DNA of 64,000 nucleotides from Bradyrhizobium canariense. Lineage in GTDB: Bacteria > Pseudomonadota > Alphaproteobacteria > Rhizobiales > Xanthobacteraceae. The notes beneath the pieces are model-generated. The model did not search any database. It had not been told where the DNA came from and worked only from the letters and a program-made list of their open reading frames with translations. The position numbers and the translations under genes were made by a program. Positions 25,070 to 34,946 of the stretch are shown here, piece after piece (position 1 is the stretch's first letter; each line of letters begins with the position of its first letter). Where the stretch lies: assembly GCF_019402665.1 (NCBI RefSeq), contig NZ_VSST01000042.1, positions 186,001 to 250,000 on the forward strand, given 5' to 3'.

Positions 25070-26510
25070 AGGGATCCAAGCGTGCGCACTCAGCTGATCC
25101 CGGGGTCGGACTCAGGGTGACTGAATCGGCACATAACCCGAACCGGCGCTCGCTGCGGCGAAGAGCCGGCCGTAGAGCCTGACTTCGGCCGGCGAAGCGT
25201 CGCCGGGGCTCACCCAGGAGATTGTCGCCCCGACCTTTCGCCCGCGGGTGCCGGCGCCACCTCTGCTGTCGGGGGTAGGTGCAGCGTAGCTTGACCACAC
25301 TGCCCGGGCCGTCCTTCACGACACCGTGAAAGCGACGAGGCAGGCGTAGCGGAGCGTCTTGCTCGATGTACAGCTCGCGGGAGAATCGGACGGCTCTCCT
25401 TCTCAAAGGCCGGGTCCGCGGGTGGTTTGGCGCTTCGACTCTTCCATCCGGCCTGCGGGATAGTTCTCGCTCGTCACCTTGAGCGGCTTGAGCAGCGCCA
25501 TCCGTGGCGGAGCCCGCTCATTGAGGACATCTTAGATCGCTGTGCCCACGACACCATCATCGATCGTGCTCTTGGCCTTCGAAACCCGGACGCCGCGTAT
25601 GAACCGGCGTACCGCCTCGCCGGCACGCCGCGTCGGCGCAGGCCCGCAAGCCTCGGCATCCTCGGGTCGTCCCAGCCCGCCACGTGGCCGTCGCGCGCCA
25701 GCTCCGTCAGCGCGCGTTTTGAGAGGACGGTAGGCATAATACCCAGGCGAGCGAATCCATACTGTGGGGGTCTCGATGGCACGGGAGATTTCGACGAACC
25801 AGTCGTAAAGAGGTCGGTGGTCCTCGAATCGAGGGTGCACAGCGACTGGCTCACCCCTTGATGGCGTCACACCGGCCGTGCGCGAAATCGTAGCTCGGGT
25901 AGATGTGCCAGGTCGTGCCTTCGCGGATGGTTGGCGTTGAGAATGCGGTAGATGACGGGGCGCGCGCGGGTTGAGGTTCGTTGAGGCCATGTCGATTTCG
26001 CGCGGAGCACCCGCTCACCATTCCTGAACTCGCCGGCGTGCATCCGCGCGAATAGCTCTCATTTTCCTTCACGCTGCGGTCGCGGAACGCGCTGTTCCGG
26101 CCGGGACTCGTTCCCCTTGCCCTTTCTGATGTCGTGCGCGGACCGGTCGTCTACGCATGCCTTGCCGATGCGAACGAGATGACAGGCCCACGCGTAGAGC
26201 TGCTCGAAGTAGTCGGACGCGAAGCGGAGGCCCTGTGCCCAATCGAATCCGAGCCACTCGACGTCTCGCTTGATTGCGTCGATGTACTCCACCCTCTCCT
26301 TTGCCGGGTTCGTATCGTCGAGACGCAAGTTGCAGCGGCCGCCGAATTCCTTCAAGCTGGTAATTCAGTACGATCGACTTCGCGTGCCTCAGATGGAGGA
26401 AGCCATTCGGCTCAGGTGGAAAGCGCGCGACCACGAAGCGCGTGTGTCACGAGGTCAGACGCTATGATGCTGCGAATGAAACTGCTGGCCCTCGCCCCCG
26501 ATTCTCTGAG
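25070..26510 (-). pseudogene. glnS: Decayed glutaminyl-tRNA synthetase
   Basis: Reading the reverse strand from 26510 downwards, most of GlnRS can be followed through changing frames. Segments are SFIRSIIASDL, RFPPEPNGFLHL(R)HAKSI (the class I HIGH-type motif), NLRLDDTNPAKERVEYIDAIKRDVEWLGFDW, SDYFEQLYAWA, TWHIYPSYDFAHG, then SLCTLDS, RLGIMPTVLSKRALTEL (KMSK-type loop), GWDDPRMPRLAGLRRRGVP, and finally the C-terminal barrels FSRELYIEQD, GRKVGATISWVS and PAEVRLYGRLF. Many frameshifts and stops make it non-functional. Many alphaproteobacteria make Gln-tRNA by amidotransfer and do not need this enzyme. Confidence 0.9.
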
Positions 26511-26536
26511 GTCGTTCTGTTGAGACACCTTCCGCC

Positions 26537-26987
26537 TCAACCCTGGAGCTCGTCGGGCGGGTGCGCGCCGAAGCCGTGCATGCCGAGCGCCCATTGCAGC
26601 GCCACAATGGCGCCTTTGACCCGGCTGCAGGAGAGCTATCGAGCCCAAGGCCGCAATCGGAAGATAGACGCCAAGCTGAAACGCCAGCGACGGTGCATAG
26701 TCCACCTCGATCCAGAGAATTACCGGAACCAGGACGTGTCCGACGATGACCATCACGAGGTAGGCCGGCAGGTCGTCGGCCCGGTGTCCAGTGAAATCGA
26801 GGCGGCAGACAGAGCAGTGGTCGTCGACTTTGAGAAATGCACAAAACAGGCGACCGCGACCGCAGCGCGGGCACCGTCCTCGAACGCCCCTCCGAAGAGA
26901 GAGGCCAGCGTTGCGCCCGGCGGCAGTCTCCGCAGACGTCCAGTCGTTGTCGGGACTTCCAACAGGGCCTTCAACCGTCGTGGCCAT
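26537..26987 (-). pseudogene. DUF983 membrane protein with a one-base insertion
   Basis: From ATG 26987 (AGGAGGA upstream) the reverse strand encodes a DUF983 protein: RGVRGRCPRCGRGRLF with a zinc-finger-like CxxC, then DHCSVCRLDFTGHRADDLPAYLVMVIVGH and LGSIALLQP. One extra G after the LLQP codons shifts the frame. Removing it restores GAIVALQWALGMHGF and a stop at 26537-26539, the expected family ending. The break is a single insertion, so it is recent decay or a sequencing error. It lies directly upstream of the decayed glnS on the same strand. Confidence 0.82.
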
Positions 26988-27289
26988 CGCCCGTCCTCCT
27001 GCCTGATACGGCAGCACAGTATTCGGCAACGGCGCCCAAGCGTCATTCAGATGTTACATGTAGTCAATAACCCGATGTGATCACGACGCGCTGCGCGTCC
27101 GCGCTACAACAGCCGCGGAGGCTCAGGCGGTCTGGACAAACTGCCTCACATTTTCGGAGGTTTGCGCATTCCCGGACATGTTACGTTCGCAAATCGGAAG
27201 GTCCATTTGGCCGGTCGCGCACTGTTTGATCCACGTGCGCAGCGAGCGCGAGTTGTTCCGGCCTCATCGCGCATTGGCATCACCGCGAC
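26988..27289. other. Gap without recognisable gene
   Basis: No supported gene between the DUF983 remnant and the end of the efflux operon. No clear hairpin was noticed after the RND gene. Confidence 0.45.
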
Positions 27290-30200
27290 TCACTCCGCCG
27301 CGGCCGCCGTCGTCTGGGTCGGCGCGCCCTCGTTCTTGCCTTCCGCAAGGTTGCGCACCACCATGTAGAAGATGGGTGTAAAGATCAGCCCGAACAGCGT
27401 GACACCAAGCATACCGAAGAACACGGCGACGCCGACCGCCTGGCGCATCTCCGATCCGGAGCCGGTGGAGATCACGAGCGGCAGCACGCCGAGGATAAAG
27501 GCGAACGAGGTCATCAGGATCGGCCGCAGTCGCAACCGGCAGGCCTCGATCACCGCCTCCAGGCGCGGCTTGCCCTCGAGCTCGATGTCCCGAGCGAACT
27601 CGACGATCAGGATCGCGTTCTTGGCGGCCAATCCCACCAGCACAATGAAGCCGATCTGGGTGAGTATGTTGACGTCCTGGCCCATGATGCGCACCCCGAT
27701 CGTGGCTGCAAGCAAGCACATCGGCACAATCAGGATGACGGAAAAAGGCAAGCTCCAGCTCCCATATTGCGCGGCCAGAACCAGATAAACGAACAGCACG
27801 CAGATCGGGAACACGAACAATCCGGCGTTGCCGCCGGTAACCTGCTGATAGGACAGGTCGGTCCATTCGAAGGAAAAGCCACTCGGCAGTGTATTCTCGG
27901 CGAGCCTTTTCATGGCAGCGATCGCGGTCGCCGAACTCGTCCCCGGCAAGCCTTCGCCCTGAAGCTCGGCCGCCGGATAGAGATTATAGCGGGCGACCCG
28001 ATCGGGACCCGAGACGTCCTTGAAATCTACCACGCTGCCGAGCATCACCGTATCGGCATTGGCGTTGCGGGTCCGCAGCCGCGCAAGATCAGCACGCTCT
28101 TTCCGAAACGGAAGGTCGGCCTGCGCGGTGACGTGATAGGTGCGGCCGAACAGGTTGAAGTCGTTGACATAGGTCGACCCGAAATAGGTCTGGATCGTGT
28201 CGGTGATGTTCTGGATGGGAACCCCGAGCTTCTGCGCCTTGACCTGATCGATGTCGACGAAGACCTGCGGCGTGTTCGCGGAGAAGGGCGAGAACACCGT
28301 GGGGGTAAGGAGCAGCGGGGACTTGCGTGCCGCTGCGACGAGCTCATCGGTCGCCGCCGCCAGCAGTTTCGGACCACGGCCCTGCCGGTCCTGGATGCGC
28401 ATGGTGAAGCCACCGCCGGTGCCGATGCCCGGGATCGGCGGCGGTGGGATCACGATGATGAAGGCGCCTTCGATGGCTGACAGCCGCTTGCGCAGATCCG
28501 CCGTGATCATCCGCGCGTTGAGCCCCTTCTTAAGGCGCACCTCCGGTTCTTCGAACACCGGAAACAACGCCGCCGAGTTGCTCGCCTGTGTGCGGGTCGC
28601 TCCCGACAGACCTGCAAAGACGGCGACATGCGAAATTCCGGGCGTATCGTGCGCCACGCCCTCGATCCTGCGAACGATCTCCGTGGTCCGACCCAGGGAG
28701 GCCGCGCCCGGCAGTTGCGCGGATATGATCACGTAGCCGCGATCCTGTGCCGGAATGTAGCCTTGCGGCGTGGTGACAAGTAGCCAGCCGGCGCTGCCGA
28801 TCAGGACCACATAGACGAGCAGCATCACCAGGCGATGCCGGATCGAGAAGACCGCGACGTCAGCATAAACATGCGACAGCCAGTCAAAACCGCGGTTGAA
28901 CAGCCTGGTGAACAATTCCCAGCCGCGCGCAATCAGATTCCAGGCGGCCGGCCGCCGCTTCTCCTGGTGCGGAAGGAGGATCTGCGAAGCGAGTGCCGGC
29001 GACAGGGTCAGCGAACAGAAGCAGGAGATTGCTGTCGCGACCGCGATAGTAACCGCAAACTGCCGGAAGAATTGCCCAGTAATGCCCCCGAGAAACGCGG
29101 TCGGCACGAACACCGCACACAGTACGAGCGCAATCGAGACCAGCGCGCCGCCAACTTCCTTCATGGTCTTTAGCGCGGCGTCACGCCGGCTCGAGCCGCG
29201 CGCCAGGTGCCGCTCGACATTTTCGACCACGACAATGGCGTCGTCGACCACGATGCCCACCGCGAGCACGAGGCCGAACAGCGTGAGATTGTTGATGCCG
29301 TAGCCGAGGGTTGCCATGGCCGCAAAGGTACCAACCAACGACACCGGGATCGCCACGATCGGGATGACCGCCGGACGCCAGCCCTGCAGGAACACCAGTA
29401 CGACGACGACAACGAGTGCCATCGCTTCATAGATCGTTTTGATCAGCTCGCTGATGGACTGCTGGATGAACTCGGTCGGGTTGTAGCCGATATTGTACTC
29501 GAGCCCCTTGGGGAAACCGGCCTTCAGCTCCTCCATCGTATCCTTAATGCCCTTGGCGGTCGCAAGCGCGTTCGATCCTGGCCGCTGCGTCACCCGTAAC
29601 GCCACCGCTGACTTGCGGAACAGAAAGCTGTTGGTGGAATAGTCGAGCGCGCCGAGCTCGATCCGCGCCACGTCGCGCAGGCGAACAATGCGGCCGTCCT
29701 GGCCCGATTTGACGACGATGCCTTCGAATTGGGATGGATTCTTCAACCGGCCAACAAAGGTGAGGTTCGGCTGGAAGGCGCGGTCGGCAATCGGTGGGCT
29801 CGCAAGCTGACCGCCCGCGATCTGCAGGTTCTGCGCGCGGATCGCCGCAACTACGTCGTTCGAAGTCAGGCCGAGATTGGCGATCTTGTCGGGATCGAGC
29901 CACAGCCGCATCGAATAATCGCGTGCGCCGAAGATCTGGATGTCACCGATGCCGTCAAGCCGCAGCAACTGATCGCGCACCTGCAGCAACGCATAGTTGG
30001 AGATGTAGAGCTGGTCGAGCGAGTCGTCGGGCGACAACATGAAGACGACCATCAGAATGTCCGGCGAGTCTTTCTTGGTGACGACGCCGTTGCGCTGCAC
30101 CTCCTCAGGCAATTGCGGCTGCGCGATCGCGACGCGGTTCTGCACCAGCACCTGCGCCTTGTCGAGATCAGTGCCGACCTTGAAGGTGATGGTGATGGTA

Positions 30201-30469
30201 AGCTGGCCATTCGATGTTGCCTGGCTGTACATGTACAGCATGTCCTCGACACCGTTGATCTGCTGCTCGATGGGAGCGGCGACGGTATCCGAGATGGTCT
30301 GCGCGGAGGCGCCCGGATATTCCGCGGTCACCACCACGGTCGGCGGCACCACTTCCGGATATTCTGCGACGGGCAACGTTCTGTAGGCGATCGCTCCCAC
30401 GATCAGGAGCACGATCGACAGCACCATCGCCAGGATCGGCTGATTGACGGAAAGACGCCCGAGATTCAT
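27290..30469 (-). CDS. RND multidrug efflux transporter, inner-membrane pump (AcrB/MexB type)
   Basis: A 1059-residue hydrophobe/amphiphile efflux (HAE1) RND protein of full family length. The first helix (ILAMVLSIVLLIVGAIAY), the two large periplasmic loops, and helix 4 with the proton-relay aspartates (AVGIVVDDAIVVVENVE) are visible. The second-half repeat NAILIVEFA and the C-terminal PIFYMVVR ending are also present. It would export drugs, detergents or aromatic compounds in exchange for protons. Its ATG overlaps the stop of the upstream fusion-protein gene (ATGA at 30466-30469), so the two are translated together. No outer-membrane channel gene is adjacent, so it presumably uses one encoded elsewhere. 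Confidence 0.96.
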   Translation of the reverse strand: MNLGRLSVNQPILAMVLSIVLLIVGAIAYRTLPVAEYPEVVPPTVVVTAEYPGASAQTISDTVAAPIEQQINGVEDMLYMYSQATSNGQLTITITFKVGTDLDKAQVLVQNRVAIAQPQLPEEVQRNGVVTKKDSPDILMVVFMLSPDDSLDQLYISNYALLQVRDQLLRLDGIGDIQIFGARDYSMRLWLDPDKIANLGLTSNDVVAAIRAQNLQIAGGQLASPPIADRAFQPNLTFVGRLKNPSQFEGIVVKSGQDGRIVRLRDVARIELGALDYSTNSFLFRKSAVALRVTQRPGSNALATAKGIKDTMEELKAGFPKGLEYNIGYNPTEFIQQSISELIKTIYEAMALVVVVVLVFLQGWRPAVIPIVAIPVSLVGTFAAMATLGYGINNLTLFGLVLAVGIVVDDAIVVVENVERHLARGSSRRDAALKTMKEVGGALVSIALVLCAVFVPTAFLGGITGQFFRQFAVTIAVATAISCFCSLTLSPALASQILLPHQEKRRPAAWNLIARGWELFTRLFNRGFDWLSHVYADVAVFSIRHRLVMLLVYVVLIGSAGWLLVTTPQGYIPAQDRGYVIISAQLPGAASLGRTTEIVRRIEGVAHDTPGISHVAVFAGLSGATRTQASNSAALFPVFEEPEVRLKKGLNARMITADLRKRLSAIEGAFIIVIPPPPIPGIGTGGGFTMRIQDRQGRGPKLLAAATDELVAAARKSPLLLTPTVFSPFSANTPQVFVDIDQVKAQKLGVPIQNITDTIQTYFGSTYVNDFNLFGRTYHVTAQADLPFRKERADLARLRTRNANADTVMLGSVVDFKDVSGPDRVARYNLYPAAELQGEGLPGTSSATAIAAMKRLAENTLPSGFSFEWTDLSYQQVTGGNAGLFVFPICVLFVYLVLAAQYGSWSLPFSVILIVPMCLLAATIGVRIMGQDVNILTQIGFIVLVGLAAKNAILIVEFARDIELEGKPRLEAVIEACRLRLRPILMTSFAFILGVLPLVISTGSGSEMRQAVGVAVFFGMLGVTLFGLIFTPIFYMVVRNLAEGKNEGAPTQTTAAAAE

Positions 30470-31683
30470 GACTTCTTGCCACCGAACTCGGCCTTCTTCG
30501 GCGCGACCTTGGCGCCGACGCGAGCCCGCTGGATGCCGTCGATGATGACGCGATCATCCGGTTTGAGGCCCGTGCGGACCACGCGCAGACCTTCAGCCAA
30601 TGGCCCGAGTTCGACCCCGCGCGCTTCCACCGTGTCGTCATCTTTCACCACGAATACGATCTTGCGCGACTGGTCGGTCGCGATCGCCGTATCCGGCATC
30701 AGCAGCGCTTCATAGGGCGAGGAGCCGATCAGCCGCACGCGACCGAATTGCCCGGGCAGAATGGACAGATCGTGGTCGGGAATGATCGCGCGGCTGCGCA
30801 GCGTGCCGGTCGACGCGTCGAGCCGGTTGTCGAGGAAATCCATCTTGCCCTCATGCGAGGATTTCGTCTCGCCGGTGAGCGTGACCTGCACCGGGTTGGC
30901 CGTGTCGCGCGAGCTCGGCCGCTTGCCCTCGAACCACAGCTTGTTGTTCTTCAGATAGGTCGCCTCGTCCACGTCGAAATAGATGTAGATCGGATCGAGC
31001 GATACGATCGAGGTCAATAGCGTCGCGCTGCCCTCGCTGCCCTGCACGAGATTGCCCGGAGCTACCAGATGGCGGCTGACGCGGCCGGTGATCGGCGCCA
31101 CCACATGGGTGAATTCGACATTGAGCTGTGCGGCCTTCAACGCGCCTTCGGCCTGGGTCTCGGCGGCACGCGCCGCCTGCAGCGCCTGACGGCGCTGATC
31201 GACGACTTGTTCGGAGACCGCGCTGGTCTGCACAAGGGTCAGGCCGCGCTCGAGATCGCGCTTGGCAAGCTCTCCCTTGGCGCGCGCATCGGCGAGCTGC
31301 CCTTCGGCTTGCAGCACGACCGCCTCGAACGGGCGCGGATCGATGACGTAAAGCAGATCGCCAGCGTGGACGATCGCACCATCCTTGAACTCTACGCTGT
31401 TGACGAAGCCGCCGACGCGGGCACGGACCTGAACCTCCTGGATTGCCTCGAAGCGACCGGTGAACTCGTCCCAGTCGGTGACGGTCCGTTTGACCGGTTG
31501 CGCCACCGTCACCGGCGGCGGAGGCGCGGCCGCCTGCGACTGCGCCCTCTCGTCGCAGCCAGCGAGCGCGAGGGCGAACAGCATGCCGATCGGTGCGCCG
31601 TCCCATCGTGCAAGGCGGCGAAACGAACCGCGATTGGGCCCGGTCGCCGCAGCCGAATACTCCGTTCTCTCAATCGCACTCAC
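30466..31683 (-). CDS. RND efflux periplasmic adaptor (membrane fusion protein)
   Basis: A ~405-residue adaptor. The lipoprotein signal ALALAGC near residue 40 should anchor it to the inner membrane after cleavage. The barrel-sandwich region (VRARVGGFVNSVEFKDGAIVHAGDLLYVIDPRPF), the helical hairpin rich in Ala/Glu/Gln, and ITGRVSRHLVAPGNLVQ follow in order. It links the RND pump to an outer-membrane channel. I chose GTG 31683 because AGGAG lies seven or so bases upstream; an ATG about 250 bp further upstream adds sequence with no family match. The gene overlaps the pump gene by 4 bp. Confidence 0.93.
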   Translation of the reverse strand: MSAIERTEYSAAATGPNRGSFRRLARWDGAPIGMLFALALAGCDERAQSQAAAPPPPVTVAQPVKRTVTDWDEFTGRFEAIQEVQVRARVGGFVNSVEFKDGAIVHAGDLLYVIDPRPFEAVVLQAEGQLADARAKGELAKRDLERGLTLVQTSAVSEQVVDQRRQALQAARAAETQAEGALKAAQLNVEFTHVVAPITGRVSRHLVAPGNLVQGSEGSATLLTSIVSLDPIYIYFDVDEATYLKNNKLWFEGKRPSSRDTANPVQVTLTGETKSSHEGKMDFLDNRLDASTGTLRSRAIIPDHDLSILPGQFGRVRLIGSSPYEALLMPDTAIATDQSRKIVFVVKDDDTVEARGVELGPLAEGLRVVRTGLKPDDRVIIDGIQRARVGAKVAPKKAEFGGKKS

Positions 31684-31997
31684 TTCCGTCTCCTGAACAA
31701 CCTCGAACGTCGCAATTGACGACTGCAATTGCGTGGTTGCTTTGGATATCGAGCCTCGTGGCTCCTCATTCTGGCATCGCATTCCGCGTGTCCGTTTCGG
31801 CACTGACAGTTTCGGTACGATGCTTTGGAGAGTGACCTTGCGACCACGACAAGGGAAATAGCCTCTCGCCATAGAGTCGATAAATGATCGTAATTGCCGC
31901 TTGCCGCGCGGCGTGATACGCGAAGGCAAGTTTACAAACCCGTCTTGAAACGTCGTCTCGTAAGCCAGTTTCTTTATTGTGGCTTCATAGGTTCACG
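31684..31997. other. Divergent upstream region
   Basis: This 314-bp region separates the efflux operon from the membrane protein gene on the other strand and should hold both promoters. I could not identify -35/-10 pairs or an operator with confidence, and no local repressor gene of the TetR type is present. Confidence 0.4.
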
Positions 31998-33035
31998 ATG
32001 GAATCATTCGTTCGCCTGCAGAACCGCCGAAGGTTTCTCGAGAAGCGCTTTGACTATTTGTCTCTGGTCCCGGCAGCGGCGGCAATCTGCTATCCGTTTC
32101 TGCTCAATGCTTTTCATGCCTTCGTCGGCATCCAGGCCGAAAGCCCGCCAGCGTTGGCAATCGCCAGCGCGACATTCATCCTGGTCGTTGCGTTCATCGT
32201 GCCGTTTCTTGGGATCGCCCTGGCATGTCGTCCCACGTCCGGTCCCGGTTCAAGACGCCTCGCCTATGCCAGCGTTGTGTCACCAACGCTCTATGTGTTT
32301 CTCGGCGTTGTGCAGATCTTGATCAAAAGTCCTATCCCCGACGAGGTCGTCTGGTGCGTGATTTGGATCGCAATCGCGATCTGGTCGCAGTCTGCGGCAG
32401 ATCCGGTAGCTCCAGCTGCGCCAGCAGTCGGGGCTTGGCGGGTTGTCCACGGGGTAACGGCGGCGGTCCTGTCCCTATACGTGGTGTTTCATCTCGCCAA
32501 TCATCTGTTCGGCTTGATAGGGCCGGATGCGCATGCGGCCGTTATGAAGATTGGGCGCGTGGTTTATCGTTCTGCGGTAGGGGAACCGTTGTTGGTGGCG
32601 GCCATGCTTTTCCAGATCGGCACCGGCCTCTTTCTGGCGTGGCGTTGGAGCGCCGCAGCGCATGACTTCCAGCGGACCTACCAGGTCGCTTCGGGAGCCT
32701 ATCTATCAGTGTACATTCTCGGCCACATGAACTCGGTCTTCATCTACGCGCGAAGCTTCCTCGGCATACCGACGGATTGGAATTTTGCGATCGGAGCCCC
32801 GACCGGGCTTATTCATGACGCATGGAATATCCGTCTGCTGCCTCACTACGCGCTCGGCGCCTTCTTCGTCCTGAGTCACCTTGCTTCAGGGCTAAGAGCG
32901 GTGCTGATCGCGCACGGTGTCGATCAACGTAATGCCGATCGCCTTTGGGGCGTCTGCGTCGCGATGAGCGCCATCGTCGCGGCCGCGATCATCGCGGGAA
33001 TGTCCGGGCTCAGGATCGGTGCATTGGCTTCGTGA
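31998..33035 (+). CDS. Hypothetical multi-pass membrane protein, cytochrome-b-like
   Basis: A ~345-residue protein with eight or nine membrane segments and short loops. Histidines sit within or beside helices (VVHGVTAAVLSLYVVFHLANHLFG, ILGHMNSVFIYAR, PHYALGAFFVLSHLASGLRAVL), a pattern like succinate-dehydrogenase or cytochrome-b-type heme anchors, so heme binding is possible. I do not recognise a named family. ATG 31998 is preferred over an upstream TTG, although the ribosome site is weak. It stands alone between the efflux operon and the cytochrome P460 region; a respiratory or electron-transfer role would fit the neighbourhood but is inference. Confidence 0.7.
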   Translation: MESFVRLQNRRRFLEKRFDYLSLVPAAAAICYPFLLNAFHAFVGIQAESPPALAIASATFILVVAFIVPFLGIALACRPTSGPGSRRLAYASVVSPTLYVFLGVVQILIKSPIPDEVVWCVIWIAIAIWSQSAADPVAPAAPAVGAWRVVHGVTAAVLSLYVVFHLANHLFGLIGPDAHAAVMKIGRVVYRSAVGEPLLVAAMLFQIGTGLFLAWRWSAAAHDFQRTYQVASGAYLSVYILGHMNSVFIYARSFLGIPTDWNFAIGAPTGLIHDAWNIRLLPHYALGAFFVLSHLASGLRAVLIAHGVDQRNADRLWGVCVAMSAIVAAAIIAGMSGLRIGALAS

Positions 33036-33394
33036 CTTGCAACGTCACGATTGCGGTCGCATAGCCGTTCTGCGCAAGGCCCGCGGAATCCCCGATCTGA
33101 GAATCCTTCTTTCTTGGTTTTCTGTTGGAGGCTCCCGCAACGAAATTGCGTGATCGGCCGCGCCGGCCTGATTGGCTCGAAAGCGGCGCCGTTCTGCGTC
33201 GGGGCGGCCACGAGGTGATCGGGGCTTCACCGAAAGTTGGCGTGAACACGATTACTGCAGATTGCTGAAAGGAGCTCTGCCCGCGCCCGCGTGGTGATTG
33301 ACCTCTCCGACGGTGTCATTTGACCTCAAGGCGGTGTTGGAAGACGTACACCCCGACGGCCGATCGAATGGACGGGCCCGCCGACGCCCACAGA

Positions 33395-33505
33395 GCTTTT
33401 GGACGACGATACCCCACGCTTATCGAATGCATGTCCAAAGGGAATTTCAAAATTCGCCCGCTGCATCCGATCCTGAGGTCCACCGGGTCGACCGAACACG
33501 AGGCC
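33395..33505 (+). repeat. Dispersed upstream repeat, copy C
   Basis: This copy has the core TTATCGAATGCATGTCCAAAG and GGAATTTC, matching copies A (13720-13830) and B (17085-17200). It precedes the intact cytochrome P460 gene by 150 bp from core to start codon and is probably the original promoter region of that gene. The rest of 33036-33571 shows nothing else that I can support. Confidence 0.75.
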
Positions 33506-33571
33506 GCGTCGACATCGAATGAAGCCATTGCGCCGAGCCGCCGTGGCGCGCCACCAGCAGGAGATCCCCCC

Positions 33572-34147
33572 ATGCAATTATCGAGGACTATCGGCTTGGC
33601 TGTCGCCCTCGCGCTGGTCGCCGGCACCCTGGCGGCGATTGCTCAGATCAGCGGAGCGCCGCCGGCCGACCCGACCGAGAACGTGGTGGACGCCGCCGGG
33701 CACCTGCGCGTCCCGGCAGACTACCGAACCCTCTACCAAGCGCTCGGGAGCTGGGCGATTGCGGCCGACAGCGGCGAAGGCTCGAAGGAAATGCACGGCG
33801 TCTACGCATCGCCCGGGGCGATCGACGCCTACCGCAAGACGGGGCACTTCCCGGACGGCGCCATTCTGGTCAAAGAGGTCTTCACGACTTCAACGAACGA
33901 GATGACCACCGGCACAGTAAGTCACGCCGACAAGCTCAAAGGCTGGTTCGTCATGGTGAGAGACAGCAAGGAAACGCACCCCGGCAACCCGTTGTGGGGC
34001 GACGGGTGGGGCTGGTCGTGGTTCGATGCGGACAAGCCGCTCAAGACCACCTCGATCGACTACCATTCCGATTGCCAGGGGTGCCATGTGCCCGCCAAAG
34101 CCACCGATTGGATTTACGTGAACGGATATCCCGTCCTGCGTCACTAG
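33572..34147 (+). CDS. Cytochrome P460-family protein
   Basis: A 191-residue secreted heme protein. A Sec signal covers about residues 1-24 (VALALVAGTLAAIA). The P460 domain follows with LRVPADYRTLYQALGSWAI, MHGVYASPGAI, FPDGAILVKEVF, LKGWFVMVRD and GWGWSWFD. The heme site CQGCH is at 168-172 near the C-terminus, as is usual. Cytochromes P460 oxidise hydroxylamine or related nitrogen compounds, or act as electron carriers, and the exact reaction cannot be given. CAGGAGA precedes ATG 33572. Truncated copies of its leader occur at 13177 and 17269. Confidence 0.9.
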   Translation: MQLSRTIGLAVALALVAGTLAAIAQISGAPPADPTENVVDAAGHLRVPADYRTLYQALGSWAIAADSGEGSKEMHGVYASPGAIDAYRKTGHFPDGAILVKEVFTTSTNEMTTGTVSHADKLKGWFVMVRDSKETHPGNPLWGDGWGWSWFDADKPLKTTSIDYHSDCQGCHVPAKATDWIYVNGYPVLRH

Positions 34148-34311
34148 ACCTCGCATGGGTAGGCACTCTCCGGCGAATGATGTTTCGCGGAGGCCGCTGT
34201 CGAGTCCGGCAAGCTGGTGTATCAAGCTGTGAGATAGAAGGACTATTGCAAGTTTTCGTTTCGATTACGGACCTGTCGGGCCCAACCGACGTTCAGACTA
34301 CAAACGAGCAC

Positions 34312-34857
34312 ATGGAGTTCGGCGTGTCCTTTTCGGTCTACGACATCACGGTTCCTGTCATGCTGCATGGACTGAACGTAATGGACGACTATCTCGACCA
34401 CGCCCAAGCACTCGAACGGACCAAGGCGTTTGAGCCTGGGAGCATCCTTGGCGAGCGGCTCGTGCCCGACATGCTCACTTTCGGAGAACAGTTCTCCGTA
34501 GGCTGCAACAAGGTGGAGGTGCACATGGCGAAGTTGATGCAGCACGACCCGCCGGCACCCAGCAAAACCCCGATTATGTATCCGGCGTTGAAGGGACGGC
34601 TCCTTGAGACCCGCGGTTTTCTCCAAAACGTGCAGCCGGACGAAGTTTCCGGCGCACAGTCACACACATACGAGCTGACACCGCCTATCGTGCGTGGGTG
34701 GTTCGGCGGCGAGGATTACATCCGGCACCTGGTGCTGCCCGACTTCTTCTTCCACATCTCGATTGCGCACGCGATCCTCCGGCACCTTGGAGCAAAGATC
34801 GGGAAGCGTGACTACCTCGGCAACCTCACTCAGCAAAGCGGAGGTGACTACTCGTGA
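34312..34857 (+). CDS. DUF1993 family protein
   Basis: A 181-residue protein of the DUF1993 family (DinB-like helical bundle suspected). VSFSVYDITVPVMLHGLNVMDDYLDHAQ opens the domain, LGERLVPDMLTFGEQFSVGCNKVEVHMAKL follows, and the end has LPDFFFHISIAHAILRHLGAKIGKRDYLG. These are the conserved blocks of the family, whose function is unknown. ATG 34312 is chosen because the family begins with S-x-Y-D a few residues in. The ribosome site is weak. Confidence 0.85.
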   Translation: MEFGVSFSVYDITVPVMLHGLNVMDDYLDHAQALERTKAFEPGSILGERLVPDMLTFGEQFSVGCNKVEVHMAKLMQHDPPAPSKTPIMYPALKGRLLETRGFLQNVQPDEVSGAQSHTYELTPPIVRGWFGGEDYIRHLVLPDFFFHISIAHAILRHLGAKIGKRDYLGNLTQQSGGDYS

Positions 34858-34946
34858 GAGGCTTGCGGGCGCGATGCGCGGAACGGGCCGAGGCCTTACA
34901 GCAAAGCACGTTTGTGAGAATGCTGATACTAAGCTGGTTGCCAGAG

